A stretch of 64,000 nt of DNA, taken from contig NZ_KE150424.1 in NCBI RefSeq assembly GCF_000411295.1, positions 62,001-126,000 on the forward strand. The letters run 5' to 3'. This document shows, in pieces, positions 39,370 to 51,909 of the stretch (the first letter of the stretch is position 1; each line of letters opens with the position of its first letter). The translations under genes and the position numbers were made by a program. The DNA is from Paenisporosarcina sp. HGH0030 (GTDB lineage Bacteria > Bacillota > Bacilli > Bacillales_A > Planococcaceae). Below the pieces are notes generated by a model. It was given only the letters and a program-made list of their open reading frames with translations, did not search any database and was not told the DNA's origin.

Positions 39370-40557
39370 ATGGCAAAAGCTAAATTCGATCGTTCTAAAA
39401 CACATGCTAACATTGGTACAATCGGTCACGTTGACCATGGTAAAACAACTTTAACAGCTGCAATCGCAACAGTTCTTGCAAAACGTTCTGGTGGTACTGC
39501 AATGAGCTATGCACAAATCGATAACGCTCCTGAAGAAAAAGAGCGCGGAATCACAATCAACACTTCTCACGTTGAGTATGAAACTGCAGCTCGTCACTAT
39601 GCACACGTTGACTGCCCAGGACATGCCGATTATGTTAAAAACATGATCACTGGTGCTGCACAAATGGACGGCGGGATCCTAGTAGTATCTGCTGCTGACG
39701 GCCCAATGCCACAAACTCGTGAGCACATCCTTCTTTCACGTCAAGTTGGTGTTCCTTACCTAGTAGTCTTCATGAACAAATGTGACATGGTAGACGACGA
39801 AGAGTTACTTGAATTAGTAGAAATGGAAGTTCGTGATCTTCTTTCTGAATATGACTTCCCTGGCGACGACATTCCAGTAATCAAAGGTTCTGCTCTTAAA
39901 GCTCTTGAAGGTGAAGAATCTTGGGAAGAGAAAATCGTTGAATTAATGGACGCTGTTGACTCTTATATCCCAACTCCAGAACGTCAAACTGACAAACCAT
40001 TCATGATGCCTGTTGAGGATGTATTCTCAATCACAGGTCGTGGTACAGTTGCTACTGGTCGTGTTGAGCGTGGACAAGTTAAAGTTGGAGACGTTGTTGA
40101 CATCATCGGTATCGTTGAAGAGCCGAAATCAACTACAGTAACTGGCGTTGAAATGTTCCGTAAACTTCTTGACTATGCAGAAGCTGGTGACAACATCGGT
40201 GCTCTTCTTCGTGGAGTAGCTCGTGAAGATATCCAACGTGGACAAGTATTGGCTAAACCAGGTTCAATCACTCCACATACTGAATTCAAAGCAGAAGTTT
40301 ATGTTTTATCAAAAGAAGAAGGTGGACGTCACACTCCATTCTTCACTAACTACCGTCCTCAGTTCTACTTCCGTACAACTGACGTAACTGGTATCTGTAA
40401 CTTACCTGAAGGCGTTGAAATGGTTATGCCTGGAGACAACATCGAAATGACTGTTGCTCTTATCGCTCCAATCGCGCTTGAAGAAGGTACTAAGTTCTCT
40501 ATCCGTGAGGGTGGACGTACTGTTGGTGCTGGCGTAGTTGCTACTATCACTAAATAA
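39370..40557 (+). CDS. tuf: Translation elongation factor Tu
   Basis: A 395-residue GTPase that carries aminoacyl-tRNA to the A-site. G1 [14 protein letters not shown] (~19), switch [13 protein letters not shown] (~60), G3 [12 protein letters not shown] (~81) and G4 [10 protein letters not shown] (~136) are present, with beta-barrel domains II and III complete. The ATG at 39370 ([16 protein letters not shown]) follows GAGGAGG; open frame upstream is leader. Own promoter after fusA and a strong terminator after it. Confidence 0.98.
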   Translation: MAKAKFDRSKTHANIGTIGHVDHGKTTLTAAIATVLAKRSGGTAMSYAQIDNAPEEKERGITINTSHVEYETAARHYAHVDCPGHADYVKNMITGAAQMDGGILVVSAADGPMPQTREHILLSRQVGVPYLVVFMNKCDMVDDEELLELVEMEVRDLLSEYDFPGDDIPVIKGSALKALEGEESWEEKIVELMDAVDSYIPTPERQTDKPFMMPVEDVFSITGRGTVATGRVERGQVKVGDVVDIIGIVEEPKSTTVTGVEMFRKLLDYAEAGDNIGALLRGVAREDIQRGQVLAKPGSITPHTEFKAEVYVLSKEEGGRHTPFFTNYRPQFYFRTTDVTGICNLPEGVEMVMPGDNIEMTVALIAPIALEEGTKFSIREGGRTVGAGVVATITK

Positions 40558-40571
40558 TTTAACCTTTTCAT

Positions 40572-40603
40572 AAACCTTGCCGGGACGCTGGCAAGGTTTT
40601 TTT
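40572..40603 (+). terminator. Terminator of tuf
   Basis: AAACCTTGCC (40572-40581) and GGCAAGGTTT (40590-40599) form a perfect 10-bp stem, followed by a long T-run. Confidence 0.93.
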
Positions 40604-41076
40604 CTGTTTAAGCAATGTTAATTAAAGATGTTGATCTTGAATAAGGAAAAAAGTGCATTTGCACCTTAGATGGTACAAGCGAAATGTATGATAAATAGCT
40701 ATCGTTCAACAAGCTCATAATAAAAGAGGGAATGCTTCTCCCTTTCAGCGGACGAAGCAAGTGTAGCGATGCAGAAACAGAAGCAGTGCTTTTTCATAGA
40801 TTCACTAAAGCGCAAACACTGAATTTAGCTATTTCTATAGAAAGCTAATTAACTAAGGTAATAAATAATTAATAAAGAACGAAAGTCTGCATTGCGACTA
40901 GCTATCCGCAAGAGTGTGAAGTGTGAGTCTCACGTGCACGCCGAATATGTGGCAAGTGCAAATGTACGGTAAACAACAATATCGTTTAAATTAGCCTCGG
41001 TTTAGGTACCCCTTCTATTAACCTCTAAATCCACTACCAATATTATTATTGGAATGATTCTCAACACCTTGGATTG
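40604..41076. other. 473-bp intergenic region, no gene found
   Basis: Neither strand holds a credible open frame. Small hairpins are present (GTGCA-TTT-GCAC at ~40652, GTGAG-T-CTCAC at ~40926). TTGGAATGATTCTCA at 41050-41064, just before the yuiF -35, resembles half of a Fur/PerR-type box (10 of 14 positions). This gap lies where the B. subtilis order would go from tuf towards rpsJ. Confidence 0.5.
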
Positions 41077-41105
41077 TTGACTTTTTCAACACAACTTGAT
41101 ATTCT
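41077..41105 (+). promoter_or_regulatory. Promoter of the yuiF-like gene
   Basis: TTGACT, 17 nt, TATTCT with an extended TG, 54 nt before the start codon. Confidence 0.75.
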
Positions 41106-41159
41106 TTAATCTGTTGTTCTACTACACTAGTGAACTAAAGCGTAAAGGAGATTATATAG

Positions 41160-42476
41160 ATGAATGCTGTATTAATCGCTGTAGGAGTCATGCTGCTATT
41201 AAGCTTGTTGAGAGTTAACGTTGTGTTTGCATTACTTGTAGGGGCCGTTTCGGGTGGGCTAGCAGGTGGTTTAACCATGACAGATACAATCACTGCTTTT
41301 ACAGACGGACTAGGCGGAGGGGCTTCCATTGCGTTGAGCTATGCATTGCTCGGTGGGTTTGCCGTCGCTATTTCTAAAACAGGGATTCCAGAGCTTCTTG
41401 TTGCAAGCATACTAAAACTAATTAAAAAAGATGGAGAAACAGAAAAGACCGCTTTGGCTAAAACGCTCATTATTTTGACGTTACTATTAATGGCTGTATT
41501 CTCCCAGAATTTAATCCCTATTCATATTGCTTTTATTCCATTACTTGTACCTCCCATTTTGAATGTAATGAATATGCTTAAACTTGATCGTCGGCTGATT
41601 GCATCTGTTCTGACATTTGGTTTAACAGCACCTTATATTTTATTGCCGTATGGGTTCGGATTTATCTTCCATGAGATCATCGCAACGCAAATGGAAGCCG
41701 CGGGTCTTGCAATTGATATGAAAGATATCCCGTATGCCATGTTAATTCCAACAGGAGGATTGGTCGTCGGACTGTTGATTGCCATCTTCTTTTCTTACAG
41801 AAGACCAAGAGAGTATGAACAAGATATTACTATAGAAGCTTCAGAAGCAATTCTAGTTAGTAAAAAAGATATTGTCTTTACAATTGTTGCGTTAGTTGCT
41901 GCTCTCGTAGCTCAAATACAAACCGAGTCAATGATAATTGGAGCTCTTGCTGGAATTCTGAAGCTGTACGTTGCTGGAGTTCTCAAATGGAAGGAAGCCG
42001 ATAACTTATTAACTGAAGGTATGCGCATGATGGCATTCATCGGTTTCGTAATGATTGCTGCAAATGGATTTGCTTCTGTTATTCAAGTAACTGGAGACAT
42101 TGAATCATTGGTAGGCAGTGCTTCTTCATTATTAGAAGGAAACAAAGCGCTCGCAGCAATGCTCATGCTTGTCATTGGATTATTAATCACGATGGGAATT
42201 GGTTCTTCATTCGCGACGATACCGATTATCGCAGCAATCTTCGTGCCGCTTGCTGTAGAGTTCGGATTCAGCACGCTCGCCATTATTTCTTTGATTGGCA
42301 CAGCTGGTGCACTTGGAGATGCTGGATCGCCAGCGTCAGATAGTACGCTGGGACCAACTGCTGGATTGAATGTAGACGGCCAACACAATCACATTTGGGA
42401 TACGTGCGTACCGACGTTTATCCATTACAATATTCCGCTACTGGTTTTCGGTTGGATTGCGATTATGGTTCTTTAA
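41160..42476 (+). CDS. Na+/H+ antiporter family protein, YuiF-like transporter
   Basis: A 438-residue protein with about 11-12 transmembrane helices. It closely resembles B. subtilis YuiF from memory: the start MNAVLIAVGVMLLLSLLRVN, FTDGLGGGASIALSYALLGG (~45-64), the FSQNLIPIHIAFIPLLVPP helix, GSSFATIPIIAAIFVPL and the C-terminal GDAGSPASDSTLGPTAGLN (~395-413). The fold belongs to the ion-transporter superfamily with NhaC; the true substrate (Na+/H+ exchange or an amino acid) is not established. ATG after AAAGGAG. It is flanked by its own promoter and terminator, so it is an independent unit inside the ribosomal region. Confidence 0.85.
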   Translation: MNAVLIAVGVMLLLSLLRVNVVFALLVGAVSGGLAGGLTMTDTITAFTDGLGGGASIALSYALLGGFAVAISKTGIPELLVASILKLIKKDGETEKTALAKTLIILTLLLMAVFSQNLIPIHIAFIPLLVPPILNVMNMLKLDRRLIASVLTFGLTAPYILLPYGFGFIFHEIIATQMEAAGLAIDMKDIPYAMLIPTGGLVVGLLIAIFFSYRRPREYEQDITIEASEAILVSKKDIVFTIVALVAALVAQIQTESMIIGALAGILKLYVAGVLKWKEADNLLTEGMRMMAFIGFVMIAANGFASVIQVTGDIESLVGSASSLLEGNKALAAMLMLVIGLLITMGIGSSFATIPIIAAIFVPLAVEFGFSTLAIISLIGTAGALGDAGSPASDSTLGPTAGLNVDGQHNHIWDTCVPTFIHYNIPLLVFGWIAIMVL

Positions 42477-42552
42477 TGGAAGAACTTAATGTTCGGACAA
42501 TTACTCAAGCTATTGAAAGAAAAAAGGATTCATCATACAATAGGAAAGCGAT

Positions 42553-42590
42553 AAAAAGAATTTCGTGAAACCACTTGCGTTATTCTTTTT
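42553..42590 (+). terminator. Terminator of the yuiF-like gene
   Basis: AAAAAGAAT (42553-42561) and ATTCTTTTT (42582-42590) with an inner GTG/CAC pair. The T-rich arm overlaps the spacer of the S10 promoter. Confidence 0.6.
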
Positions 42591-42603
42591 CTTTATGTAT
42601 AAT
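42575..42603 (+). promoter_or_regulatory. S10 operon promoter
   Basis: TTGCGT, 17 nt, TATAAT. It drives the cluster from rpsJ onward and overlaps the terminator of the upstream gene. Confidence 0.85.
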
Positions 42604-42609
42604 ATTGAA

Positions 42610-43043
<434 letters not shown>

Positions 43044-43093
43044 TGGTAAACAACAAATAGAACTAAACACAATTACTGTAGGAGGTGTGACAA

Positions 43094-43723
43094 ATGACCA
43101 AAGGAATCTTAGGTAGAAAAATCGGTATGACGCAAGTATTTGCTGAGAACGGTGACTTAATCCCTGTAACTGTAATTGAGGCGTCTCCAAACGTAGTGCT
43201 TCAAAAGAAATCAGTTGAAACAGACGGCTACGAAGCGATCCAGTTAGGTTTTGAAGATAAGCGTGAAAAGCTTTCTAACAAACCTGCTAAAGGACACGTA
43301 GCAAAAGCTAGCACTGCTCCTAAGCGCTTCATCCGCGAATTCCGCGGCTTGAATATTGCTGAGTACGAAGTTGGTCAAGAAGTCAAGGTTGAAAGTTTCG
43401 CAGAAGGCGATGTAGTAGATGTATCAGGTGTGACAAAAGGTAAAGGTTTCCAAGGTGTTATTAAACGCCACGGACAATCTCGCGGACCTATGGCTCACGG
43501 ATCTCGTTACCACCGTCGTCCTGGTTCAATGGGGCCTGTTGCTCCGAACCGCGTATTCAAACAAAAGAAATTACCTGGTCAAATGGGTGGCACAATGGTA
43601 ACAATCCAAAACTTAGAAATCGTAAAAGTTGATGCTGGTCGTAACTTGCTACTTGTTAAAGGTAATGTTCCTGGTTCTCGTAAAGCATTAGTAGTAGTTA
43701 AAACTGCTATCAAAGCTAACTAA
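43094..43723 (+). CDS. rplC: 50S ribosomal protein L3
   Basis: A 209-residue early assembly protein near the peptidyl-transferase centre. The start [20 protein letters not shown], the loop [15 protein letters not shown] (~113-127) and [20 protein letters not shown] (~136) are classic. ATG after GGAGGTG. It lies 50 bp after rpsJ and 26 bp before rplD. Confidence 0.98.
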   Translation: MTKGILGRKIGMTQVFAENGDLIPVTVIEASPNVVLQKKSVETDGYEAIQLGFEDKREKLSNKPAKGHVAKASTAPKRFIREFRGLNIAEYEVGQEVKVESFAEGDVVDVSGVTKGKGFQGVIKRHGQSRGPMAHGSRYHRRPGSMGPVAPNRVFKQKKLPGQMGGTMVTIQNLEIVKVDAGRNLLLVKGNVPGSRKALVVVKTAIKAN

Positions 43724-43749
43724 TTATATAGAGGAAGGAGGAAACAGGA

Positions 43750-44373
43750 ATGCCAAAGGTATCTTTACTTAACCAAACAGGTTCATCTGTTGGTGAAATC
43801 GAATTAAACGATGCGGTTTTCGGAATCGCGCCAAACAGTAATGTATTATTTGATGCTGTAGTCGCTCAACGTGCGTCACTTCGTCAAGGTAATCATAAAG
43901 TTAAAAACCGTTCTGAAGTTGCTGGTGGTGGTCGTAAGCCATGGAAACAAAAAGGAACAGGTCGTGCTCGTCAAGGTTCGATTCGTTCTCCACAATGGCG
44001 TGGCGGTGGTGTTGTATTCGGTCCAGTTCCACGTAGCTACAGCTACAAATTACCGAAGAAAGTTCGTCGCTTAGCTCTACGTTCTGCTCTTTCTGCGAAA
44101 GTGTTAGAAGAGAATTTCGTAGTTCTTGAAGGCTTAGCTTTCAACGCACCAAAAACTAAAGATTTCTTGAAAGTGTTGAAAGACCTTTCTATCGAGAAAA
44201 AAGCTTTGTTCGTTACAGCTGAACTTGATGAAAACGTAGCATTATCTGCTCGTAACATCCCAGGAGTAACAGTCGTAACAGCAACAGGCATTAATGTTCT
44301 TGACTTGCTTGGACACGACAAAATTGTTGTGACAAAAGCTGCAGTAGAAAAAATCGAGGAGGTGCTTGGATAA
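43750..44373 (+). CDS. rplD: 50S ribosomal protein L4
   Basis: A 207-residue exit-tunnel protein. The tunnel loop [20 protein letters not shown] (~55-74) and [14 protein letters not shown] follow the family. In E. coli L4 represses the S10 operon; in Bacillales this control is less clear. ATG after AAGGAGGAAAC. It overlaps the rplW start by 1 bp. Confidence 0.98.
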   Translation: MPKVSLLNQTGSSVGEIELNDAVFGIAPNSNVLFDAVVAQRASLRQGNHKVKNRSEVAGGGRKPWKQKGTGRARQGSIRSPQWRGGGVVFGPVPRSYSYKLPKKVRRLALRSALSAKVLEENFVVLEGLAFNAPKTKDFLKVLKDLSIEKKALFVTAELDENVALSARNIPGVTVVTATGINVLDLLGHDKIVVTKAAVEKIEEVLG

Positions 44374-44657
44374 TGGAAGCACGTGATATTATTAAACGTC
44401 CGGTCATTACCGAGCGTTCTTCTGAAATCATGGAAGAGAAAAAGTACACTTTCTTAGTGGACACTCGCGCCAACAAAACTCAAGTTAAACACGCAATCGA
44501 AGAAATCTTTGGAGTAGATGTTGAGAAAGTTAACATCATGAACTACAAAGGTAAATTCAAACGCGTTGGTAAATTTGGTGGATACACTAACAAACGCCGT
44601 AAAGCAATTGTTAAGTTGACTGCTGATAGCAAAGACATCGAATTATTCGAAGTTTAA
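44373..44657 (+). CDS. rplW: 50S ribosomal protein L23
   Basis: A 94-residue protein at the tunnel exit, docking site for trigger factor and [22 protein letters not shown] at the start, [20 protein letters not shown] and [11 protein letters not shown] are typical. The ATG shares its A with the rplD stop; GAGGAGGTG lies inside the end of rplD. Confidence 0.97.
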   Translation: MEARDIIKRPVITERSSEIMEEKKYTFLVDTRANKTQVKHAIEEIFGVDVEKVNIMNYKGKFKRVGKFGGYTNKRRKAIVKLTADSKDIELFEV

Positions 44658-44702
44658 TCCATACAGGATTCAAATTGAACTAACAAGAAGGAGGGAATAA
44701 AC

Positions 44703-45533
44703 ATGGCGATTAAAAAGTACAAACCTACCTCCAATGGTCGACGTAACATGACAGCTTCTGATTTCGCTGAAATCACGACTAACAAGCCTGAGAAATCATT
44801 GCTTGAGCCTGTCAAACGTAAAGGCGGCCGTAATAACCAAGGTAAGTTAACTGTTCGTCATCATGGTGGCGGCCATAAGCGTCAATACCGTGTCATCGAT
44901 TTCAAACGATTTAAAGATGGCATTCCAGGACGCGTTGCTACTATTGAGTATGATCCAAACCGCTCTGCGAATATTGCATTAATTAACTACTTAGACGGTG
45001 AAAAACGTTACATCCTAGCACCTAAAGGCTTAGAAGTTGGCATGACTATCATGTCAGGTCCAGAAGCTGATATCAAAGTAGGTAACGCACTACCATTACA
45101 AAACATCCCTATGGGTTCTACAATCCATAACATCGAAATGAAACCTGGTAAAGGTGGACAATTAGTACGTTCTGCTGGTACTTCTGCGCAAGTACTTGGT
45201 AAAGAAGATAAGTACGTAATTATTCGTCTTCAATCTGGTGAAGTTCGCATGATTTTGGGAACTTGCCGTGCTACAATTGGTCAAGTTGGTAATGAACAAC
45301 ATGAGTTAATCAACATCGGTAAAGCAGGTCGTAACCGTTGGTTAGGTAAACGCCCAACTGTACGTGGATCTGTAATGAACCCGAACGATCACCCACACGG
45401 TGGTGGTGAAGGACGTTCTCCAATCGGTCGTAAATCACCAATGACTCCTTGGGGTAAACCAACTCTTGGTTACAAAACTCGTAAAAAGAAAAACAAATCC
45501 GACAAACTTATCATTCGTCGTCGTAAAAAATAA
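44703..45533 (+). CDS. rplB: 50S ribosomal protein L2
   Basis: A 276-residue universal protein needed for peptidyl-transferase activity and subunit joining. [14 protein letters not shown] at the start, [18 protein letters not shown] (~57-74) and the C-terminal [20 protein letters not shown] (~219-238) with the conserved histidine are present. ATG after AAGGAGGGA. The C terminus is strongly basic, as usual. Confidence 0.98.
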   Translation: MAIKKYKPTSNGRRNMTASDFAEITTNKPEKSLLEPVKRKGGRNNQGKLTVRHHGGGHKRQYRVIDFKRFKDGIPGRVATIEYDPNRSANIALINYLDGEKRYILAPKGLEVGMTIMSGPEADIKVGNALPLQNIPMGSTIHNIEMKPGKGGQLVRSAGTSAQVLGKEDKYVIIRLQSGEVRMILGTCRATIGQVGNEQHELINIGKAGRNRWLGKRPTVRGSVMNPNDHPHGGGEGRSPIGRKSPMTPWGKPTLGYKTRKKKNKSDKLIIRRRKK

Positions 45534-45593
45534 TGTGATTCTTCTGCGGTTCGAACAGAGAGCCGTAGCGAGATCACTGAGGGAGGTTCCAAA

Positions 45594-45872
45594 ATGGGTC
45601 GTAGCTTGAAAAAAGGACCTTTTGTTGATGACCATCTTATGAAGAAGGTTGACGCACAAAAGGACTCTGAGAAAAAACAAGTGATCAAAACTTGGTCTCG
45701 CCGTTCAACAATTTTCCCGACTTTTATCGGATTAACGATCGCAGTATATGACGGACGTAAACACGTTCCTGTATATGTGACTGAAGATATGGTAGGGCAC
45801 AAATTGGGCGAATTCGCACCAACACGTGCGTATAAAGGCCATGGCAATGACGATAAGAAAACAAGACGCTAA
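45594..45872 (+). CDS. rpsS: 30S ribosomal protein S19
   Basis: A 92-residue head protein that contacts the A-site finger with S13. [18 protein letters not shown] at the start, [20 protein letters not shown] and [17 protein letters not shown] (~66-82) are signature blocks. ATG after GGGAGGTT. Confidence 0.98.
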   Translation: MGRSLKKGPFVDDHLMKKVDAQKDSEKKQVIKTWSRRSTIFPTFIGLTIAVYDGRKHVPVYVTEDMVGHKLGEFAPTRAYKGHGNDDKKTRR

Positions 45873-45891
45873 TTGAGAGGAGGATATCCTG

Positions 45892-46233
45892 ATGCAAGCT
45901 AAAGCTATTGCTAAAACAGTGCGTATTGCCCCTCGTAAAGTACGATTAGTCGTTGATTTAATCCGAGGCAAGCAAATCGGTGAAGCAGTTGCGATTTTGC
46001 GCCTTACACCTAAGGCGGCATCACCTGTTGTTGAAAAGGTGTTGAAATCTGCGGTTGCAAACGCTGAGCACAACTATGATTTAGATGTAAATAAACTAGT
46101 TATTTCTGAAGTTTTTGTTGACGAAGGTCCAACATTAAAACGTTTCCGTCCACGTGCAATGGGGCGTGCAAGCGCAATTAACAAACGCACAAGCCACATT
46201 ACAATCGTGGTATCTGAGAAGAAGGAGGGATAA
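45892..46233 (+). CDS. rplV: 50S ribosomal protein L22
   Basis: A 113-residue protein lining the exit tunnel. [19 protein letters not shown] (~11-29) and the tunnel-loop hairpin [20 protein letters not shown] (~84-103) are present; no change in the loop suggesting macrolide resistance is obvious. ATG after GAGGAGG; 3 bp before rpsC. Confidence 0.98.
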   Translation: MQAKAIAKTVRIAPRKVRLVVDLIRGKQIGEAVAILRLTPKAASPVVEKVLKSAVANAEHNYDLDVNKLVISEVFVDEGPTLKRFRPRAMGRASAINKRTSHITIVVSEKKEG

Positions 46234-46236
46234 TTC

Positions 46237-46893
46237 GTGGGTCAAAAAGTACATCCAATAGGATTACGTATCGGCATTATTCGTGACTGGGAGTCTAAAT
46301 GGTACGCAGAAAAAGACTATGCAACTCTTCTTCACGAAGACTTAAAAATTCGTAGCTACATCGAAACACGTTTGAAAGAGGCTTCTGTTTCTAAAGTAGA
46401 AATCGAGCGCGCTGCAAACCGTGTTAATGTTACAATTCACACTGCGAAACCAGGTATGGTAATTGGTAAAGGTGGTACTGAAGTGGAAGCACTTCGTAAA
46501 AACCTAAACGCTACTACTGGCAAGCGTGTTCATATCAACATCGTTGAAATCAAACGTGCGGATCTAGACGCAAAATTAGTTGCTGAAAACATTGCGCGTC
46601 AATTAGAAAACCGCGTATCTTTCCGTCGTGCACAAAAACAATCATTACAACGCACTATGCGTGCAGGCGCTAAAGGTATTAAAACTCAAGTATCTGGACG
46701 TCTAGGCGGCGCTGACATCGCGCGTGCTGAACACTACAGTGAAGGAACTGTACCACTTCATACTTTACGTGCTGACATTGATTATGCACACGCTGAAGCT
46801 GACACAACTTATGGTAAGCTTGGTGTTAAAGTCTGGATCTATCGTGGTGAAGTCCTTCCAGTTAAGAAGAATTCTGTGGAAGGAGGCAAATAA
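46237..46893 (+). CDS. rpsC: 30S ribosomal protein S3
   Basis: A 218-residue protein at the mRNA entry channel. [20 protein letters not shown] start, KH-type motif [20 protein letters not shown] (in outline, ~68-87) and the C-terminal [16 protein letters not shown] are typical. GTG start at 46237 after AAGGAGGG, 3 bp after the rplV stop. rplP starts 1 bp after its stop. Confidence 0.97.
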   Translation: MGQKVHPIGLRIGIIRDWESKWYAEKDYATLLHEDLKIRSYIETRLKEASVSKVEIERAANRVNVTIHTAKPGMVIGKGGTEVEALRKNLNATTGKRVHINIVEIKRADLDAKLVAENIARQLENRVSFRRAQKQSLQRTMRAGAKGIKTQVSGRLGGADIARAEHYSEGTVPLHTLRADIDYAHAEADTTYGKLGVKVWIYRGEVLPVKKNSVEGGK

Positions 46894-46894
46894 T

Positions 46895-47519
<625 letters not shown>

Positions 47520-47537
47520 TAAAGGAGGTTTTCGAGC

Positions 47538-47801
47538 ATGACTGAGCGTAACCAACGCAAAGTATACACGGGCCGTGTTGTTTCTGACAAAATGGACAAA
47601 ACTGTAACTGTTATGGTAGAAACATACAAAAAGCATAAGCTTTACGGTAAGCGTGTTAAGTACTCTAAAAAGTTCAAGGCGCATGATGAGCAAAACGAAG
47701 CTAAATTAGGCGACGTAGTTCGTATCATGGAAACTCGTCCGTTGTCTGCTACAAAACGTTTCCGCCTAGTGGAAGTTGTAGAAAAAGCGGTTATTATCTA
47801 A
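47538..47801 (+). CDS. rpsQ: 30S ribosomal protein S17
   Basis: An 87-residue OB-fold primary rRNA binder. [20 protein letters not shown] (~10-29), [16 protein letters not shown] and [20 protein letters not shown] (~57-76) match the family. ATG after AAAGGAGG, 18 bp after rpmC. Confidence 0.98.
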   Translation: MTERNQRKVYTGRVVSDKMDKTVTVMVETYKKHKLYGKRVKYSKKFKAHDEQNEAKLGDVVRIMETRPLSATKRFRLVEVVEKAVII

Positions 47802-47846
47802 ATAGAAATTTCGGAACAGACCAAATTCCGAGAGGAGGTTACCTAA

Positions 47847-48215
47847 GTGATCCAACAAGAGAGTCGTATGAAAGTTGCTGACAACTCAGGTGCACGTGAA
47901 GTTTTAACAATTAAAGTGCTTGGTGGTTCTGGTCGTAAAACTGCTAACATCGGCGATATCGTCGTGTGTACAGTTAAGAAAGCAACACCAGGTGGCGTTG
48001 TCAAGAAGGGTGACGTCGTTAAAGCTGTTATCGTTCGCACTAAAAGCGGTGTACGCCGTAAAGACGGTACTTATATCAAATTCGATGAAAACGCATGCGT
48101 TATCATTCGTGACGATAAAGGCCCGCGCGGAACTCGTATTTTCGGACCTGTTGCACGTGAATTACGTGACAATAGCTTCATGAAAATCGTATCTTTAGCT
48201 CCGGAAGTTCTTTAA
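47847..48215 (+). CDS. rplN: 50S ribosomal protein L14
   Basis: A 122-residue protein at the subunit interface. [20 protein letters not shown] start, [20 protein letters not shown] (~42-61) and [13 protein letters not shown] (~95-107) are signature blocks. GTG start at 47847 after GAGGAGG. Confidence 0.98.
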   Translation: MIQQESRMKVADNSGAREVLTIKVLGGSGRKTANIGDIVVCTVKKATPGGVVKKGDVVKAVIVRTKSGVRRKDGTYIKFDENACVIIRDDKGPRGTRIFGPVARELRDNSFMKIVSLAPEVL

Positions 48216-48251
48216 TCAACTCGAAAGTGCTAAACAAGGAGGTGCGACAGA

Positions 48252-48563
48252 ATGCATGTTAAAAAAGGCGACAAAGTTATGGTGATCTCAGGGAAAGAAA
48301 AAGGCAAAACTGGTACAATCATTGCTGCTTTTCCAAAGAAAGACCGTGTGCTAGTTGAGGGTATGAATCTTGTGAAAAAGCACATGAAACCAAACCAGGC
48401 AAATCCACAAGGTGGAATTGTCAGCCAAGAGGCATCAATTCACGTATCGAACGTTATGTTAATCGACCCTAAATCAGGCGAGCCGACTCGCGTAAGTTAT
48501 AAAGTGGAAGATGGCAAAAAAGTTCGTGTTGCAAAAAAATCTGGCGAACAAATCGATAAATAA
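48252..48563 (+). CDS. rplX: 50S ribosomal protein L24
   Basis: A 103-residue KOW-domain assembly initiator for the large subunit. [20 protein letters not shown] (~2-21) is the KOW motif, and [20 protein letters not shown] and [10 protein letters not shown] follow. ATG after AAGGAGGTG. Confidence 0.98.
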   Translation: MHVKKGDKVMVISGKEKGKTGTIIAAFPKKDRVLVEGMNLVKKHMKPNQANPQGGIVSQEASIHVSNVMLIDPKSGEPTRVSYKVEDGKKVRVAKKSGEQIDK

Positions 48564-48588
48564 GTAAAAGAAGAAGGGAGGTACACAC

Positions 48589-49333
<745 letters not shown>

Positions 49334-49362
49334 TCCCCTAAACTGGGAAGGAGGTTAATGTA

Positions 49363-49761
49363 ATGACAATGACAGATCCGATTGCAGATATGCTTACACG
49401 TATTCGTAACGCGAACATGGTTCGACACGAAAAACTGGAAGTACCTGCTTCAAACATGAAAAAAGAGATCGCTGAGATCCTTAAACGTGAAGGTTTTGTT
49501 CGTGACGTAGAATATGTTGAAGATAGCAAACAAGGTATCATTCGCATTTTCTTGAAATACGGTCAAAACAACGAGCGCGTTATTACTGGTTTAAAACGTA
49601 TTTCAAAACCTGGTCTTCGTGTATATGCGAAAACTAATGAAGTACCTAGAGTATTAAATGGACTTGGGATTGCTTTAGTTTCAACTTCTAATGGTCTATT
49701 AACTGATAAAGAAGCACGCGCTAAACAAGTTGGCGGCGAAATCGTAGCTTACGTTTGGTAA
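49363..49761 (+). CDS. rpsH: 30S ribosomal protein S8
   Basis: A 132-residue central-domain assembly protein. [20 protein letters not shown] (~4-23), [17 protein letters not shown] and [20 protein letters not shown] (in outline, ~78-97) with the [20 protein letters not shown] end are present. ATG at 49363 after GGAGGTTAATGTA; the second ATG 6 nt later is possible too. S8 represses the spc operon in E. coli. Confidence 0.97.
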   Translation: MTMTDPIADMLTRIRNANMVRHEKLEVPASNMKKEIAEILKREGFVRDVEYVEDSKQGIIRIFLKYGQNNERVITGLKRISKPGLRVYAKTNEVPRVLNGLGIALVSTSNGLLTDKEARAKQVGGEIVAYVW

Positions 49762-49791
49762 AAAGCAACAAACGAATGGAGGTGCAAATAA

Positions 49792-50331
49792 ATGTCTCGT
49801 GTAGGTAAAAAACCAATTGAGGTTCCTGCTGACGTTACTGTAACAATTGGTGCAAACAATGAAGTTACTGTAAAAGGTCCAAAAGGCGAGCTTACTCGTA
49901 CTTTTAATGCAGATATTAAAATCGAAAAAGAAGAAAACGTTGTTACTTTAACACGTCCTTCTGAATCTAAAGAACACCGTACGATTCACGGTACAACTCG
50001 TGCTTTGCTTGCAAACATGGTTGAAGGTGTATCTAAAGGGTTCGAACGCAATCTTGAATTAGTTGGTGTTGGTTACCGTGCTTCTTTACAAGGTGAAAAA
50101 CTTGTATTGAACGTTGGTTACTCTCATCCAGTAGAATTTACTCCTGAAGATGGCTTAATTGTAGAAGTTCCTACAAACACTAAGATCAGCATCAAAGGAA
50201 TTAACAAAGAGCGCGTTGGTGCATTAGCATCTAACATCCGTCAAACACGTCCACCAGAGCCGTATAAAGGTAAAGGTATTCGTTATGAAGGCGAAGTTGT
50301 TCGTCGTAAAGAAGGTAAAACAGGTAAATAA
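49792..50331 (+). CDS. rplF: 50S ribosomal protein L6
   Basis: A 179-residue protein near the sarcin-ricin loop. [16 protein letters not shown] start, [20 protein letters not shown] (~67-86), [20 protein letters not shown] and the C-terminal [20 protein letters not shown] (~151-170) are signature blocks. ATG after GGAGGTG. Confidence 0.98.
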   Translation: MSRVGKKPIEVPADVTVTIGANNEVTVKGPKGELTRTFNADIKIEKEENVVTLTRPSESKEHRTIHGTTRALLANMVEGVSKGFERNLELVGVGYRASLQGEKLVLNVGYSHPVEFTPEDGLIVEVPTNTKISIKGINKERVGALASNIRQTRPPEPYKGKGIRYEGEVVRRKEGKTGK

Positions 50332-50363
50332 TGCTGCCTAAGCATTAGAAAGGAGTGACCTCT

Positions 50364-50720
50364 GTGATTACGAAACAAGATAAAAATCAAGTTCGTAAAA
50401 AACGTCATGCACGTGTACGTTCTAAAATCACGGGTACAGCTGAACGTCCTCGTTTAAACGTATTCCGTTCTAATAAACATCTATACGCGCAATTGATCGA
50501 TGATACTGCTGGTGTAACACTTGTAAGTGCTTCTACTATGGAAAAAGATTTCGATGGTAAAGGTAATGTAGAGTCTGCAATCGCAATCGGTGAATCAATC
50601 GCTAAACGTGCTACGGAAAAAAACATCAAATCTGTTGTATTCGACCGTGGCGGTTACTTATATCATGGACGCGTTAAAGCTTTAGCTGAAGCTGCTCGCG
50701 AAAATGGCTTAGAATTTTAA
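50364..50720 (+). CDS. rplR: 50S ribosomal protein L18
   Basis: A 118-residue 5S-rRNA-binding protein. [20 protein letters not shown] (~14-33), [16 protein letters not shown] and [20 protein letters not shown] (in outline) are typical. I chose the GTG at 50364 ([12 protein letters not shown]) after AAAGGAGTGA, as in B. subtilis; 9 nt upstream lies inside that ribosome site. Confidence 0.97.
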   Translation: MITKQDKNQVRKKRHARVRSKITGTAERPRLNVFRSNKHLYAQLIDDTAGVTLVSASTMEKDFDGKGNVESAIAIGESIAKRATEKNIKSVVFDRGGYLYHGRVKALAEAARENGLEF

Positions 50721-50741
50721 TAAGAAGGAGGGACACATTTC

Positions 50742-51242
50742 ATGCGTCGCATTGATCCAAACAAACTTGAACTTGAAGAACGCGTTGTTACTATTAACCG
50801 CGTAGCTAAAGTTGTAAAAGGTGGACGTCGTTTCCGCTTCACTGCATTGGTTGTTGTTGGTGACAAGAATGGCCACGTAGGATTCGGTACTGGTAAAGCA
50901 CAAGAAGTGCCTGATGCTATCCGTAAAGCAGTAGAAGATGCGAAGAAAAACCTGATCGAAGTGCCTATGGTACGTGGTACTACTCCACACTTAATTATCG
51001 GTAACTTTGGCGCTGGTGAAATCTTAATCAAGCCTGCTGCTCCTGGTACTGGTGTTATCGCTGGTGGTCCAGTTCGTGCTGTACTTGAGCTAGCTGGTAT
51101 TACTGATATTCTTTCTAAATCTCTTGGTTCTAACACACCAATCAACATGGTACGTGCTACAATCAATGGCTTAACTGGACTAAAACGTGCTGAGGACGTT
51201 GCTAAATTACGCGGCAAATCAGTTGAAGAGTTACTAGGTTAA
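50742..51242 (+). CDS. rpsE: 30S ribosomal protein S5
   Basis: A 166-residue protein at the mRNA entry site and decoding-fidelity region. [20 protein letters not shown] (~13-32), [20 protein letters not shown] (~45-64) and [20 protein letters not shown] (~108-127) are present. The VKGGRRF loop, where spectinomycin resistance arises, looks wild type. ATG after AGGAGGG. Confidence 0.98.
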   Translation: MRRIDPNKLELEERVVTINRVAKVVKGGRRFRFTALVVVGDKNGHVGFGTGKAQEVPDAIRKAVEDAKKNLIEVPMVRGTTPHLIIGNFGAGEILIKPAAPGTGVIAGGPVRAVLELAGITDILSKSLGSNTPINMVRATINGLTGLKRAEDVAKLRGKSVEELLG

Positions 51243-51256
51243 GGGGGGAAATGACA

Positions 51257-51436
51257 ATGGCAAAATTACAAGTTACCCTCACTAAAAGCGTGATCGGTTC
51301 TAAACCAGATCAACGTAAAACTGTAGAAGCTCTTGGCTTACGTAAAATGCATCAAACTGTTGAGCATGCTGACAACGCAGCTATCCGTGGGATGGTTGGG
51401 AAAGTAGCTCATTTAGTTTCTGTAAAGGAACTATAA
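51257..51436 (+). CDS. rpmD: 50S ribosomal protein L30
   Basis: A 59-residue protein: [53 protein letters not shown] chose the ATG at 51257, 8 nt after AAGGGGGG; an ATG at 51251 is too close to that site. Confidence 0.97.
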   Translation: MAKLQVTLTKSVIGSKPDQRKTVEALGLRKMHQTVEHADNAAIRGMVGKVAHLVSVKEL

Positions 51437-51468
51437 AACGTACTTTAGAATAAGGAGGTGCCACACAT

Positions 51469-51909
51469 ATGAAACTGCACGAGTTAAAACCGGCAGAAGG
51501 ATCTCGTTCTGAGCGCAAGCGTAAAGGTCGCGGGATTGGTTCTGGTAATGGTAAAACTGCAGGTAAAGGTCATAAAGGTCAAAACGCTCGTTCTGGCGGC
51601 GGTGTTCGTCCAGGATTTGAGGGTGGTCAAAACCCATTGTTCCGACGCTTACCAAAACGCGGCTTTACGAACATTAACCGTAAAGAATACGCTATTGTGA
51701 ACCTTGATACATTAAACCGTTTCGAAGAAGGCACAGAGGTTACACCTGCTTTGCTTATTGAAACAGGTTTTGTGAGCAGCGAAAAAGCTGGAATCAAGAT
51801 TCTTGGTAACGGATCTCTTGACAAAAAGCTTATTGTGAAAGCTCACAAGTTCTCTGCTTCAGCTAAAGAAGCTATTGAAACTGCGGGCGGACAAACAGAG
51901 GTGGTATAA
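51469..51909 (+). CDS. rplO: 50S ribosomal protein L15
   Basis: A 146-residue assembly protein. [20 protein letters not shown], the glycine-rich [20 protein letters not shown] (~20-39), [20 protein letters not shown] and the C-terminal [19 protein letters not shown] are classic. ATG after AAGGAGGTGCC. Its stop overlaps the secY start by one base. Confidence 0.98.
   Translation: MKLHELKPAEGSRSERKRKGRGIGSGNGKTAGKGHKGQNARSGGGVRPGFEGGQNPLFRRLPKRGFTNINRKEYAIVNLDTLNRFEEGTEVTPALLIETGFVSSEKAGIKILGNGSLDKKLIVKAHKFSASAKEAIETAGGQTEVV

Noticed and set aside
46724-46894. Upstream extension of rplP inside rpsC
   Set aside because: It is out of frame with rpsC and has no L16 homology; the ATG at 46895 has AAGGAGG.
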